A stretch of 39,275 nt of DNA from a virus, in IMG/VR virus record IMGVR_UViG_3300044825_000438, positions 1-39,275 of that record. One strand, given 5' to 3'. This document shows positions 7,333 to 15,450 of the stretch, piece after piece. Each line of letters opens with the position of its first letter. Positions within the stretch are counted from its first letter, which is position 1. The position numbers and the translations under genes are program-made. The notes below the pieces were generated by a model. That model did no database searches. It was given only the letters and a program-made list of their open reading frames with translations, and was not told the DNA's origin.

Positions 7333-8102
7333 TGATTCCCGGCATTGTTGCTTCAGCCGCTGGCGGACTTGCTGGCTTCACCGACCCGTTCACAGGAACG
7401 GGTGCGCTAAACGCTAGGTGGATTAATACTTCTGGTTCTTGGACTAGGGACACCGATGACGCTTACACGGCTACGGCGGCTAGTTCGTATCCGCTGGCTT
7501 CGTTCAATGCGAACACAAAGAACGTGTCGGTCCGCTCCGAGTTCGGTGTTGCCAACACCTTTGGTTGGGGCGTGGCGTTTTGGGTGACTGACGCAAACAA
7601 TTGGTGGGCTGCGGTGGTGGACAGGACTGAGAATTCTTGCGTTACTGGGTCTACTACGGATTGTTGCGCTTGTGGATATTTGGGTGTCGGAAGTGGTTTT
7701 CCTTCCTGTAATTGTACTTATCCGCCATGCGACCAATACAATGTTCCCCAATGCGGGACTACGAGCAATGCGGGTCAATGTTCTTATCCCGTGTATGGAA
7801 CCTGCTACACCTATGTTCTCAGGTTGTTGAAGCGTGAGTCTGGAACGGTCACAAACGTGGCATCAACAAACATTGCTTCCGGCAACATTGGCGGAGCGTT
7901 GAATGTGGAGTATGTGCAGGCTGTGACGAACGATGCTGGTCAGATAACCGCAACGGCGTTTATTAGTGGTTACTCGGTTGCTTCGATTGTGAACACGCCA
8001 GTTTCACCAGTGCGTACTAACTTCCACGGTATGATTATTGCGCCACGCACAACGGGTACGCAGGCTGACCGTATTGAAACATTTATTTACGCACCACAAT
8101 GA
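7332..8102 (+). CDS. Cysteine-rich lectin-like tail protein
   Basis: 256 residues. The N- and C-terminal parts resemble a concanavalin-type jelly roll (FTDPFTGTGALNARW, GWGVAFWVTDANNWWAAVV, then RIETFIYAP at the end), a fold common in glycan-binding tips. Between residues 103 and 158 it has ten cysteines (103, 111, 112, 114, 126, 128, 133, 141, 150, 158) in a Tyr/Pro/Gly-rich insert. Such an even-numbered cluster could form disulfides once outside the cell, or bind metal. ATG overlaps the preceding TAA. Its role as a receptor-binding protein is inferred from fold and place. Confidence 0.7.
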   Translation: MIPGIVASAAGGLAGFTDPFTGTGALNARWINTSGSWTRDTDDAYTATAASSYPLASFNANTKNVSVRSEFGVANTFGWGVAFWVTDANNWWAAVVDRTENSCVTGSTTDCCACGYLGVGSGFPSCNCTYPPCDQYNVPQCGTTSNAGQCSYPVYGTCYTYVLRLLKRESGTVTNVASTNIASGNIGGALNVEYVQAVTNDAGQITATAFISGYSVASIVNTPVSPVRTNFHGMIIAPRTTGTQADRIETFIYAPQ

Positions 8103-8109
8103 GGAACCA

Positions 8110-8268
8110 ATGAGTGATACACCAGTTCAGTTAGAAACATTTGAAGTTTGGGTTGAGGGCGAGTTCGCTGCCCACATCCACCTTGTGCCGGAAGCGGCTG
8201 CGCTTGTGGCGGCAATGAAGTCGAATCCGACGATTGTTTGGGTGGACCCGAATGTCAGCGTGGACTGA
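8110..8268 (+). CDS. Small acidic protein of unknown function
   Basis: 52 residues, acidic, with a pattern of beta strand, helix (PEAAALVAAMKSNP) and beta strand (TIVWVDPNVSVD). I do not recognise the family. ATG has GAGG upstream, and the frame overlaps the next gene by 17 bases. It closes the fibre array and may be an accessory of it. Confidence 0.6.
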   Translation: MSDTPVQLETFEVWVEGEFAAHIHLVPEAAALVAAMKSNPTIVWVDPNVSVD

Positions 8269-8479
8269 ATACAAGAAGCGTGTCGGTGAGACACGCCCTT
8301 GGGATTTACTGAACCCTAACGCAGAACGCTCTACCGACGAGGAGGCAACAGGCAGGCTGGATACTTGTAAGGGGTGCGACAGGTTCCTGAAGTTGACTAG
8401 TCAATGTAAGGAATGTGGTTGTGTGATGATTGGAAAAGTGAAACTAAAAGCGGCAACTTGTCCGCTTGGAAAGTGGTAA
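8252..8479 (+). CDS. Small zinc-finger phage protein
   Basis: 75 residues. CKGC near residue 39, then CKECGC near 51 and a final CPLGKW give a C2-C2-C arrangement found in short conserved proteins of aquatic phages. It probably binds one zinc ion. The N-terminus (TEYKKRVGETRPWDLLNP) is also typical of that family. The function is unknown. The start at 8252 lies inside the end of the preceding gene. Confidence 0.7.
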   Translation: MSAWTEYKKRVGETRPWDLLNPNAERSTDEEATGRLDTCKGCDRFLKLTSQCKECGCVMIGKVKLKAATCPLGKW

Positions 8480-8481
8480 TC

Positions 8482-8715
8482 ATGAAGAAAGAACACATTG
8501 AGATGCTCAAGTCTTGGGCAAAAGTATTCGGGGCAGGGGTTGTTGCTCTTGCCATTGCTGGCGAGCGTGACCCGAAGGCGCTGCTTGCAGCAGGCGTAGC
8601 GGCGGTTCTGCCTGTGGTTTATAACTATCTTGACCCAAAGGACAGCCGTTATGGCAAGGTTGTGAAGGTCAAGGCGGTCGCCAAAAAGCGAGTAACTAGA
8701 AAGAAGGTGAAGTAA
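8482..8715 (+). CDS. Putative holin
   Basis: 77 residues. Two hydrophobic segments, about residues 15-27 (FGAGVVALAIAG) and 33-50 (ALLAAGVAAVLPVVYNYL), are separated by a short charged turn (ERDPK). A strongly basic C-terminus (AKKRVTRKKVK) follows. Size, two membrane segments and charged tail fit class II holins. The sequence resembles small membrane proteins called holins in actinophages. It is 19 kb from the endolysin but in the same transcription direction. Alternatively a virion or scaffold-associated membrane peptide. Confidence 0.6.
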   Translation: MKKEHIEMLKSWAKVFGAGVVALAIAGERDPKALLAAGVAAVLPVVYNYLDPKDSRYGKVVKVKAVAKKRVTRKKVK

Positions 8716-8810
8716 TGCCAAAGGTTGGAAAGAAAGAGTTCCCTTACACGAAGGCTGGAATGGCTGCTGCCAAGAAGGCTAAAATGAAGAAGGACAAGAA
8801 GAAGAAGTAA
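8715..8810 (+). CDS. Very small lysine-rich protein
   Basis: 31 residues, about half Lys, beginning MPKVGKKEFPYTKAGMAAAKK. This N-terminal pattern is one I remember as a recurrent short protein in marine and freshwater phages. ATG overlaps the preceding TAA, and the terminase starts two bases after the stop, so it is coupled on both sides. Possibly a DNA-binding or virion peptide; unknown. Confidence 0.65.
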   Translation: MPKVGKKEFPYTKAGMAAAKKAKMKKDKKKK

Positions 8811-8812
8811 GC

Positions 8813-10399
8813 ATGGAATTGACCGACCTGCTCAATGAGCGGGAATGGCGCAAATGCAGAGGTAAGGAGGGCGCTTCCACCGATGAACTGGTGGAGGCGT
8901 TCTCTTACTTCTGCGCAAACTATTGGACTATTCGACACCCGGAACGGGGTCGAATCAAGTTCGTGTTGCGTGACGCACAAGAAGAAACAGCAAAAGTTTG
9001 GATTGAAGCCAGATACAGCATCGTGCTGAAGGCACGACAGATTGGATTCTCTACGCTTGCCGCAGCATTCTCGTTTTGGGAATCATTCTTCTGGGGTGAC
9101 AGGTTCACGGTCATGTTGTCACGCACAGAACGAGAGGCGGCAAAGTTGCTGCAGAAAACCAAGTATGGCTACAAGATGATGCCTGTTTGGATGCGTCAGC
9201 GTGGACCGGAGTTGGTGTCTGACCACCAGTTGAAGATGGTGTTTGCTAATGATTCGGCTATTGAGTCCTTGCCGAGTGGTAATGACCCTGCTCGTGGCGA
9301 GTCGGTGTATCGGGTAGTTATTGACGAGATGGCGTTCTTGCCGAACGCCGAAGAAGCGTGGGCATCTATCGAGCCGATTGCCGACGTTGGTGGTCGAGTC
9401 ATCTGTCTGAGTACCGCTAACGGCGAGGGCAACATCTTTCATCAGTTGTGGGTTGGTTCACAGACAGGCACAAACAGATTCCAAGGAATCTTCTTCCCGT
9501 GGTCCGCTGGAGACCGTGATGACGCTTGGTACGAAACCAAGAAGCGTGACCTGCCTGACTGGCAGTTAGCACAAGAGTATCCGTCCGACCCTGATGAGGC
9601 GTTTATTCGCTCGGGTCGTCCCGTGTTTGATTTGGATGTGTTGCGAGAGATTTCTCCGCTTGAGCCGCACAGAGGGTTTCTGAAGCCGGGTTTAAACAAA
9701 AACACTTACTTGTTTGAGGAGGATGGCGGCGAGTTGGCGGTGTGGGATTTCCCTGAGGTTGGTGAGGCGTATGTGATTGGTGCTGACGTTGCCGAAGGTT
9801 TGGGTCATGGTGACTTCAGTTCAGCCCATGTTATTTCTGCTGATACGGGAATGATTGTGGCGCATTGGCACGGGCACATTGACCCAGACCTGTTTGGCGA
9901 GACTGTGCTCGCCTACTTGGGGTATTTCTTCAACCACGCCTTGATTGGTGTGGAGTCAAACAACCATGGTTTGACGACCCTGAAGGCTTTGCAGAGGATG
10001 GGTTATCAGAACATTTACCGTCAACGAAAGATGAATCATGTGTCTCCGAAAGCCAGCGAGTCGTTGGGTTGGAGGACGACCAGCGTGTCCAAGCCGTTGG
10101 CTGTGGACGAGTTGAATGCCTCGATGCGAGACCAGTCTTTAGCCCTGTTTTGTAAGAATACCATTGGGGAGTTACGCACTTTCGTGCGTGACCCTAACGG
10201 CAAGATGCACGGCTCCCCCCATGACGACAGGGTGATGTCGCTGGCTATTGCCAACCAGATGCTGAAGTATGTTTGGATGCCCGAGTATCGGCGTGACCTG
10301 CCTCCTAGAAGGAATTCGCTGCAATGGTGGGAAAGGTTCATTGTTCGGGAGGAAAAGGGCTCCAGAATCCCCATTGGGGCGTATAACACGGTTGAGTAA
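8813..10399 (+). CDS. terL: Terminase large subunit
   Basis: 528 residues; motor and nuclease for DNA packaging at the portal. The ATPase has the deviant Walker A KARQIGFST at residues 73-81, Walker B VYRVVIDEMA at 165-173 and the coupling motif CLSTANGEGN near 198-207. The RNase H-fold nuclease shows its acidic residues in GADVAEGLGHGDF (D325), GVESNNHG (E381) and PHDDRVMSLA near 475. Length is normal for the family. Starts directly after the Lys-rich peptide; no separate strong ribosome site, so probably coupled. Confidence 0.95.
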   Translation: MELTDLLNEREWRKCRGKEGASTDELVEAFSYFCANYWTIRHPERGRIKFVLRDAQEETAKVWIEARYSIVLKARQIGFSTLAAAFSFWESFFWGDRFTVMLSRTEREAAKLLQKTKYGYKMMPVWMRQRGPELVSDHQLKMVFANDSAIESLPSGNDPARGESVYRVVIDEMAFLPNAEEAWASIEPIADVGGRVICLSTANGEGNIFHQLWVGSQTGTNRFQGIFFPWSAGDRDDAWYETKKRDLPDWQLAQEYPSDPDEAFIRSGRPVFDLDVLREISPLEPHRGFLKPGLNKNTYLFEEDGGELAVWDFPEVGEAYVIGADVAEGLGHGDFSSAHVISADTGMIVAHWHGHIDPDLFGETVLAYLGYFFNHALIGVESNNHGLTTLKALQRMGYQNIYRQRKMNHVSPKASESLGWRTTSVSKPLAVDELNASMRDQSLALFCKNTIGELRTFVRDPNGKMHGSPHDDRVMSLAIANQMLKYVWMPEYRRDLPPRRNSLQWWERFIVREEKGSRIPIGAYNTVE

Positions 10400-10417
10400 C
10401 GATTCTGGGATGTATTG

Positions 10418-10642
10418 ATGGAAGATTTCACCTGTATTCATTGCAATCGGTCTTTTCAAGCCGAGGAATTGCCCCGTAGGGGAGAGGTTTGCTTTAAGTG
10501 TCATGTTAAAACAATACGTTTGGGTTTTACTTATGGGCAAGAGGACTTTCATGGCCCGACTATCCGTGAGCGTCAACGCCAAACGGTTGAGCAAGCAAAA
10601 ATCAACGGTTACAACGCCGAACCCGTGACCAACTGGATGTAA
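10418..10642 (+). CDS. Small zinc-ribbon protein
   Basis: 74 residues. Two CxxC pairs, CIHC near residue 6 and CFKC near 26, define a zinc ribbon at the N-terminus. The rest is basic and helical (PTIRERQRQTVEQAKINGYN). Located between terminase and portal. A packaging accessory or HNH-like remnant is possible, but no catalytic His-Asn-His is seen. The function is unknown. Confidence 0.65.
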   Translation: MEDFTCIHCNRSFQAEELPRRGEVCFKCHVKTIRLGFTYGQEDFHGPTIRERQRQTVEQAKINGYNAEPVTNWM

Positions 10643-10646
10643 TGGG

Positions 10647-10862
10647 ATGGAATGGCTGGTACCGATAATCGTTGCTGTAATTACCGGACCAGTCGTGGTG
10701 GTACTGCAGAGATTGCGTAGAGAGAACACCGAACAGCATGCCCACAACACGATTTTGTTGAGGCACATTGGCAGCAGGATTGACCGCATAGCAACGAAAC
10801 TCGACAGTCACATTGGATGGCACGAGGGTCAGAAGGATAAGGAAAATGGCGAGAACGTCTAA
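10647..10862 (+). CDS. Small membrane protein (holin/DUF2746-like)
   Basis: 71 residues. One N-terminal membrane segment (residues 3-20, LVPIIVAVITGPVVVVLQ) is followed by a basic turn (RLRREN) and an amphipathic helix rich in His, ending in WHEGQKDKE. This plan matches small actinophage membrane proteins of the DUF2746 type, some of which are called holins or accessory lysis proteins. It ends 17 bases inside the portal gene. With the 8482 protein it gives two holin-class candidates. Confidence 0.6.
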   Translation: MEWLVPIIVAVITGPVVVVLQRLRRENTEQHAHNTILLRHIGSRIDRIATKLDSHIGWHEGQKDKENGENV

Positions 10863-12663
10863 CAAAGAACTGATTACTCGATACCGCAACAAGGTTGAGC
10901 AGTCGAAGCGTTGGAGGCGTGAGGAAACTTACGACGACATTTGGGAGCGGATGATTAACCTCTACCGAGGTAAGCATTACCGTACAACCAGCGAAGAGGA
11001 CCGTTTGTTGGTCAACATTGCTTTTGCAACGATTAACGTGATTTCACCGAGCGTGTCGGTGAATCACCCGAAGATTACGGTGAACGCCAAGAAGTTTCAA
11101 GACGCTGACCGTGCGGTTGTGACTGAGGCAATTGTCAACTATTGGTGGCGGCACTATGACTGTCAGCGTGACTTCCGTCGAGCAGTCAAGGACATGCTCG
11201 TTATCGGTCACGGATGGCTAAAGACCGGCTACCGGTTCGTTGAGCGAACCGATGGCGAGTACGAGTTCTCTGACGAGTTGGCATCCACAGCACCTGAGTC
11301 AATTTCTGAGACCGAAATCAAGATTACGGAGGACCGCCCGTTTGTGGAGCGTATCTCTCCGTTTGATGTGTTTGTTGACCCGGATGCGACCAGCATGCAT
11401 GACATTCGTTGGATTGCGCAGCGTTTGCGTCGTCCGCTGAACGATGTGAAGCGTGACAAGCGATACAACTCGGTTGCCCGTCAAGAGGCTGCGCCATCGC
11501 ATTACTCGAAGTGGGGTGTTGATGATAAGCGTCGGGCTCGCACAAGTTATGACGAGCAGGATGCGTATGTTGAGGTTTGGGAGTTCTACGACATTGAGCG
11601 AAACAAGATGTCGGTGTTCTGCGACGGGTCAGACAAGTTCCTTGTCAGCCCGTTCGACATCCCGTTTGCTTTCGGTCACCCGTTTGTCATGTTGCGTAAC
11701 TACGACATCCCGGAGCATTTCTATCCGATGGGTGAACTTGAGGCGATTGAGCCGCTGCAGTTAGAGTTGAACGAAACCCGTACACAGATGATGAACCACC
11801 GTAAGCGGTTCTCACGTAAGTGGCTGTACAAGGAAGCGGCTTTCGACGCTGACGGTCGAAGCGCCTTGGAGTCCGACGAGGACAACGTCATGGTGCCAGT
11901 CATCTCCGAGGAAGGGTTGGGCAATGTTGTTGCCCCGATGCCTGCGGTTATCAGCCCACCCGAGTTCTACAACCAGTCGAGTCTGATTTCTTCGGACATT
12001 GACCGTGTGTCGGGCGTGTCGGAGTACATGCGTGGTGCGTTGCCTGAGATTCGTCGCACCGCCACAGAAGCAGCGATTGCTCAGGACGCAGCAAACGCCC
12101 GTGCGTCCGACAAGTTGGCTGTTATCGAGCGTGCGATTGCAGATTGTGCTCGCCGCCTTGTGATGCTGGCACAGCAGTACATGACGGGTGAACAGGTGAT
12201 TCGCATCATTGCCGAATCCGATACGCCTGCTTGGGTGAACTTCGACCGAGACTATGTTTCGGGCGAGTTCGACTTTGAGGTTGAGGGCGGTTCTACCGCC
12301 CCGGTGAACGAGTCGTTCCGCCGTCAGATGGCTTTGCAGGTTGTTGATGCGATGGCACCGTTTGCCCCTCTCGGCATTATCGACATGCCGAAGTTGGCTA
12401 ACTATGTTCTCCAGTACGGTTTCGGCATCAAGAATGCTGCCTCGTTCGTGAACCCTGCCCCTCAGATGCCGATGGGTCCTGAGGGCGCTCCTATGGCTCC
12501 TGAAGCGCCTATGGGAGCCCCTCCTGCGGTTCCTGCTGGTATGGGTGAGATGCCGACGGGTGGCATGCCGATGCCGACGAATATTCCGCCAGAGATTCTG
12601 GCTCAGTTGTTGGCATCGGGTGCTCCGCTGCCGAACACGCAGTTACCGCCAGAAGGCATGTAA
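10846..12663 (+). CDS. Portal protein
   Basis: 605 residues. Forms the dodecameric ring through which DNA enters and leaves the capsid. Recognisable features are the N-terminal WERMINLYRGKHY, an early VNIAFATINVISPSVSVNHP segment, DMLVIGHGWLKTGY near residue 130, PFDVFVDPDA near 175 and a helical C-terminal domain with VSGVSEYMRGALPEIRRTAT. The last 70 residues are Pro/Met/Gly-rich and probably disordered. I chose ATG at 10846 because AAGGATAAGGA lies upstream. Gene order terminase-portal-scaffold-capsid confirms it. Confidence 0.92.
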   Translation: MARTSNKELITRYRNKVEQSKRWRREETYDDIWERMINLYRGKHYRTTSEEDRLLVNIAFATINVISPSVSVNHPKITVNAKKFQDADRAVVTEAIVNYWWRHYDCQRDFRRAVKDMLVIGHGWLKTGYRFVERTDGEYEFSDELASTAPESISETEIKITEDRPFVERISPFDVFVDPDATSMHDIRWIAQRLRRPLNDVKRDKRYNSVARQEAAPSHYSKWGVDDKRRARTSYDEQDAYVEVWEFYDIERNKMSVFCDGSDKFLVSPFDIPFAFGHPFVMLRNYDIPEHFYPMGELEAIEPLQLELNETRTQMMNHRKRFSRKWLYKEAAFDADGRSALESDEDNVMVPVISEEGLGNVVAPMPAVISPPEFYNQSSLISSDIDRVSGVSEYMRGALPEIRRTATEAAIAQDAANARASDKLAVIERAIADCARRLVMLAQQYMTGEQVIRIIAESDTPAWVNFDRDYVSGEFDFEVEGGSTAPVNESFRRQMALQVVDAMAPFAPLGIIDMPKLANYVLQYGFGIKNAASFVNPAPQMPMGPEGAPMAPEAPMGAPPAVPAGMGEMPTGGMPMPTNIPPEILAQLLASGAPLPNTQLPPEGM

Positions 12664-12707
12664 CGAAGAAACCCAATAAATAGAGCAACCCTTGGAGGAC
12701 TCTTACA

Positions 12708-13502
12708 ATGAGCAATATTGAAAGCAACGAGGTTCTGGCTGAAGAAGCCCCTGCGCTAGAAGGCGAGGGACAACTTCAAGAGGTGCAGGACGCAGTTGAT
12801 GCCCTGACAGATGAGCAGATTGAACTGCTTCCCGTAGATGAGTTCGGTGACAAGTATGTGACCGTAACCGTTGATGGTGAAGAGGTTCGTGTGCCTCTGA
12901 AGGAGGCGCTCTCTGGTTATCAGCGTCAAGCGGACTATACCCGCAAGACGCAGGAACTTAGCGAGCAACGGCGACAGGTGCAATTTGGTGCAGCCCTGCA
13001 GGAGGCCCTGCAGAAGAATCCGAAGGAAACCTTGGACCTGCTATCACAGCATTACGGTCTGGCACAGCAAGCCGCTTCTGAGGAAGAGGAACTGTATGTG
13101 GACCCGGTTGAGAAGCAGTACCGACAGTTGGAGCAGCGAGTTCAAGCCTTTGAACAACAGAAGGCGATGGATGAGTTGGAACGGACTGTTCAGTCGCTGG
13201 AACAGCGGTACGGTTCTGATTTTGATGCCAATGAGGTTGTTGCCAAGGCTCTCGCCTTGGGGTCAACCGATTTGGAAGCCGTTTACAAGCAAATCGCTTT
13301 TGACAAGGTGTACGAGGACGCTAAGGCTCTTCGCCTGATTCGTGAGAAGAAGGCGGTGGAGGCGCAGCAGATTACGGATGCCAAGCGTCAGGCGGCGGTT
13401 GCGAGTGGCGGTACCACGGCATCAAGCGCAGATGTGTCCGCACGACCCATTACATCGTTGCGAGACGCATGGGATGCCGCCAAGCGGCAGGTCAGCGTCT
13501 AG
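12708..13502 (+). CDS. Capsid scaffolding protein
   Basis: 264 residues, very rich in Glu, Gln and Ala. An acidic N-terminus leads to VPLKEALSGYQRQADYTRKT at residues 64-83, a signature of phage scaffolds, then long coiled-coil helices (residues 80-240) and a short basic tail (SLRDAWDAAKRQVSV) that would contact the capsid protein. It directs procapsid assembly and leaves before DNA fills the head. Strong GGAGG site. Lies between portal and capsid genes as usual. No protease domain is present. Confidence 0.88.
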   Translation: MSNIESNEVLAEEAPALEGEGQLQEVQDAVDALTDEQIELLPVDEFGDKYVTVTVDGEEVRVPLKEALSGYQRQADYTRKTQELSEQRRQVQFGAALQEALQKNPKETLDLLSQHYGLAQQAASEEEELYVDPVEKQYRQLEQRVQAFEQQKAMDELERTVQSLEQRYGSDFDANEVVAKALALGSTDLEAVYKQIAFDKVYEDAKALRLIREKKAVEAQQITDAKRQAAVASGGTTASSADVSARPITSLRDAWDAAKRQVSV

Positions 13503-13524
13503 CGTTTCTCTAAAGGAGTAATTT

Positions 13525-14463
13525 ATGTCCAACCCGAATTTCGACCAACTGTTGTCGACGACGCTTGCGAACTACCGCCAGCAGTTGACTGACAACGTGT
13601 TCACGGCACGCCCGTTGACCTACTTCCTCATGGATAAGGGTCGCATCCGCATGCTCAATGGTGGCACGAAGATTGTTGAGCCGCTCATCTACGGTCAGAA
13701 CTCGACCGTGGCTTCGTACAGCGGTTACGACACCATCTCGCTGACCGCTCAGGACGGCATCACGGCTGCTGAGTACGACTGGAAGCAGTACGCTGCGTCC
13801 ATCGCCATCAGCGGTATCGAGGAAGCCAAGAACAACGGCGAACAGGAAGTCATCAACCTTCTCGAAGCCAAGATTATGCAGGCTGAAGAGTCGATGCGTG
13901 AAGGTTTCAACCAGATGTTCTTCGGTGACGGCACCGGCAACTCTGGCAAGAACTGGAACGGTCTCGGCAACATCGTTGAGGCTTCCGGCACCGTCGGTGG
14001 CATCAACCGTGCAACTGCTGGCAACGAGTACTGGCGTTCGTACGAGGAGAACACTGCTGGTGCTCTCACGCTCGCACAGATGGCTACGGCTTACAACAGC
14101 GTGTCGGTTGGTAACGACCACCCAGACATGATTCTGACGACCCAGACCCTGTACGAGAAGTACGAGTCGCTGCTCCAGCCGCAACTCCGTTACACCGACA
14201 CCAAGACCGCAGATGCTGGTTTCCAGAACCTGCTGTTCAAGGCTGCTCCGGTGACTTACGATGAGCATTGCACCGCTGGTGTTGTGTACTTCCTCAACAG
14301 CAAGTACCTGACCCTTGTTGGTCACTCTGGCAAGTGGTTCGCACAGACGGAATTTGTCCGTCCCGAGAACCTCGATGCCCGTTACGCACTCATCATGTGC
14401 TACGGAAACCTGACCTGCCGCAACGCTGCGAAGCAGGGCAAGTTGACCGCCAAGACCGCCTAA
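13525..14463 (+). CDS. Major capsid protein
   Basis: 312 residues, presumed HK97 fold. The N-terminus is short (FDQLLSTTLANYRQQLTDNV), with no cleaved delta domain, consistent with a separate scaffold. The pattern ISGIEEAKNNGEQEVINLLE (long spine helix) and PDMILTTQTLYEKYESLLQP (A domain) is typical of podo- and siphovirus capsid proteins. AAAGGAG upstream of ATG is near-consensus. Codon choice is C-rich at third positions compared with the fibre genes, in keeping with high expression. A strong terminator follows. Confidence 0.92.
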   Translation: MSNPNFDQLLSTTLANYRQQLTDNVFTARPLTYFLMDKGRIRMLNGGTKIVEPLIYGQNSTVASYSGYDTISLTAQDGITAAEYDWKQYAASIAISGIEEAKNNGEQEVINLLEAKIMQAEESMREGFNQMFFGDGTGNSGKNWNGLGNIVEASGTVGGINRATAGNEYWRSYEENTAGALTLAQMATAYNSVSVGNDHPDMILTTQTLYEKYESLLQPQLRYTDTKTADAGFQNLLFKAAPVTYDEHCTAGVVYFLNSKYLTLVGHSGKWFAQTEFVRPENLDARYALIMCYGNLTCRNAAKQGKLTAKTA

Positions 14464-14483
14464 TTAGGTCAAGGCAACAGATT

Positions 14484-14516
14484 GACCCCCGGGGAAACCC
14501 GGGGGTCTTTCTATTT
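14484..14516 (+). terminator. Intrinsic terminator after the capsid gene
   Basis: A perfect 10-bp stem GACCCCCGGG / CCCGGGGGTC closes on a GAAA tetraloop and is followed by TTTCTATTT. It lies 21 bases after the capsid stop. It would end or attenuate transcription there, so capsid and scaffold mRNA would exceed that of the tail genes. Confidence 0.88.
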
Positions 14517-14545
14517 CAGGTAACAAACGGCTCTAAAGGGTGATG

Positions 14546-14755
14546 ATGAAAAACGCTGTTCCAGCCCATTCCCTTTACGGTAAGCCAGTTACAGGTCAGA
14601 GGCTGTCGCATGCCGACGGTGCCCGTCTGGCTGCCGCCTCAGCCCCTTATGTGGGGCGTAATCGTTGTATCGCCAATAACGACACTTGTGAGGGTCCTAA
14701 GGCGAAGGGGACCGACTATTGCGTCGGTCATTTGCGTTCTAAGAAGGATATCTGA
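14546..14755 (+). CDS. Small Cys/His zinc-binding protein
   Basis: 69 residues. A CxxxxxxC...C..H pattern (CIANNDTCEGP, then YCVGHLRS) near the C-terminus probably binds zinc. Similar short proteins follow the capsid gene in several actinophages as far as I recall. Three possible starts in a row; ATG at 14546 has the best spacing to AAAGGG. Stop overlaps the next ATG. The function is unknown; a minor head component is plausible. Confidence 0.7.
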   Translation: MKNAVPAHSLYGKPVTGQRLSHADGARLAAASAPYVGRNRCIANNDTCEGPKAKGTDYCVGHLRSKKDI

Positions 14756-15450
14756 TGGCGATAACCCTCAATCAGTTGCGTGCACAAGTCCGAAACATGG
14801 TGGACTTGGACGAGGTTGATTTGCCGAACTCTGTGATTGACCAGTTCGCTCGTGAGGGTTTTCAAAGGATTTATTCGTTGGAGCGCCGCTGGCCTCATCT
14901 GCAAAAAAGTTATGCGTTGAGGACGGTCGCTAATCAGCGAGCGTACCCGATTGAAAACATCGGTGACATTCGGGAAATTATTTCGGTTGTTGATACCAGT
15001 CCGTCTGGTAATCGTTTGACTTTGATTTCGTATGAGAATGCGGAAGAGGTTTGGTTGGGCAACACGGATACTCCGAGTCGCCCTTACTTCTTTTCGTTCT
15101 GGGAAGACAAGATTCATTTTTTCCCGAAGCCTGACACCCAGTATGTGTTTTCTGTTCGTGCGTATCGCAATCCGACGTACACGTGGTTGGATAACCCGGA
15201 AGAGTTGATTGACCTAGACGAGTGGTTCCATGGCATTTTGCCGTATTTTGTGATTGCTCGTGTGTATCAGCGTCAAGAGGATTCTGATTTGTCGAACATG
15301 TATATGCGTTCGTTTGAAGAGGGTGTTGGTTTGGCTCGTAGAGATTTGATGAAGGCTTCGAGTGCACAGCCTGTGGTGATGTCGGGTGGTCGCAGGTATC
15401 CGACGATGCGTCGTTGGTTGCAGACACTTGGTGAAACTCTTGGGCAATGA
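14755..15450 (+). CDS. Head-tail connector (gp11/tubular A-like)
   Basis: 231 residues, helix-rich at both ends with a beta middle. The plan (LNQLRAQVRNMVDLDEVDLP at the N-terminus, then FAREGFQRIYSLERRWPHLQ, a beta section YFFSFWEDKIHFFPKPDT, and a C-terminal helical pair) matches podovirus adaptors that dock under the portal. Position directly after the head genes supports this. Stop overlaps the next ATG by four bases. Confidence 0.8.
   Translation: MAITLNQLRAQVRNMVDLDEVDLPNSVIDQFAREGFQRIYSLERRWPHLQKSYALRTVANQRAYPIENIGDIREIISVVDTSPSGNRLTLISYENAEEVWLGNTDTPSRPYFFSFWEDKIHFFPKPDTQYVFSVRAYRNPTYTWLDNPEELIDLDEWFHGILPYFVIARVYQRQEDSDLSNMYMRSFEEGVGLARRDLMKASSAQPVVMSGGRRYPTMRRWLQTLGETLGQ

Noticed and set aside
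13510-14325. Minus-strand open frame of 271 codons opposite the capsid gene
   Set aside because: Shadow frame created by the capsid gene's C-rich third positions.
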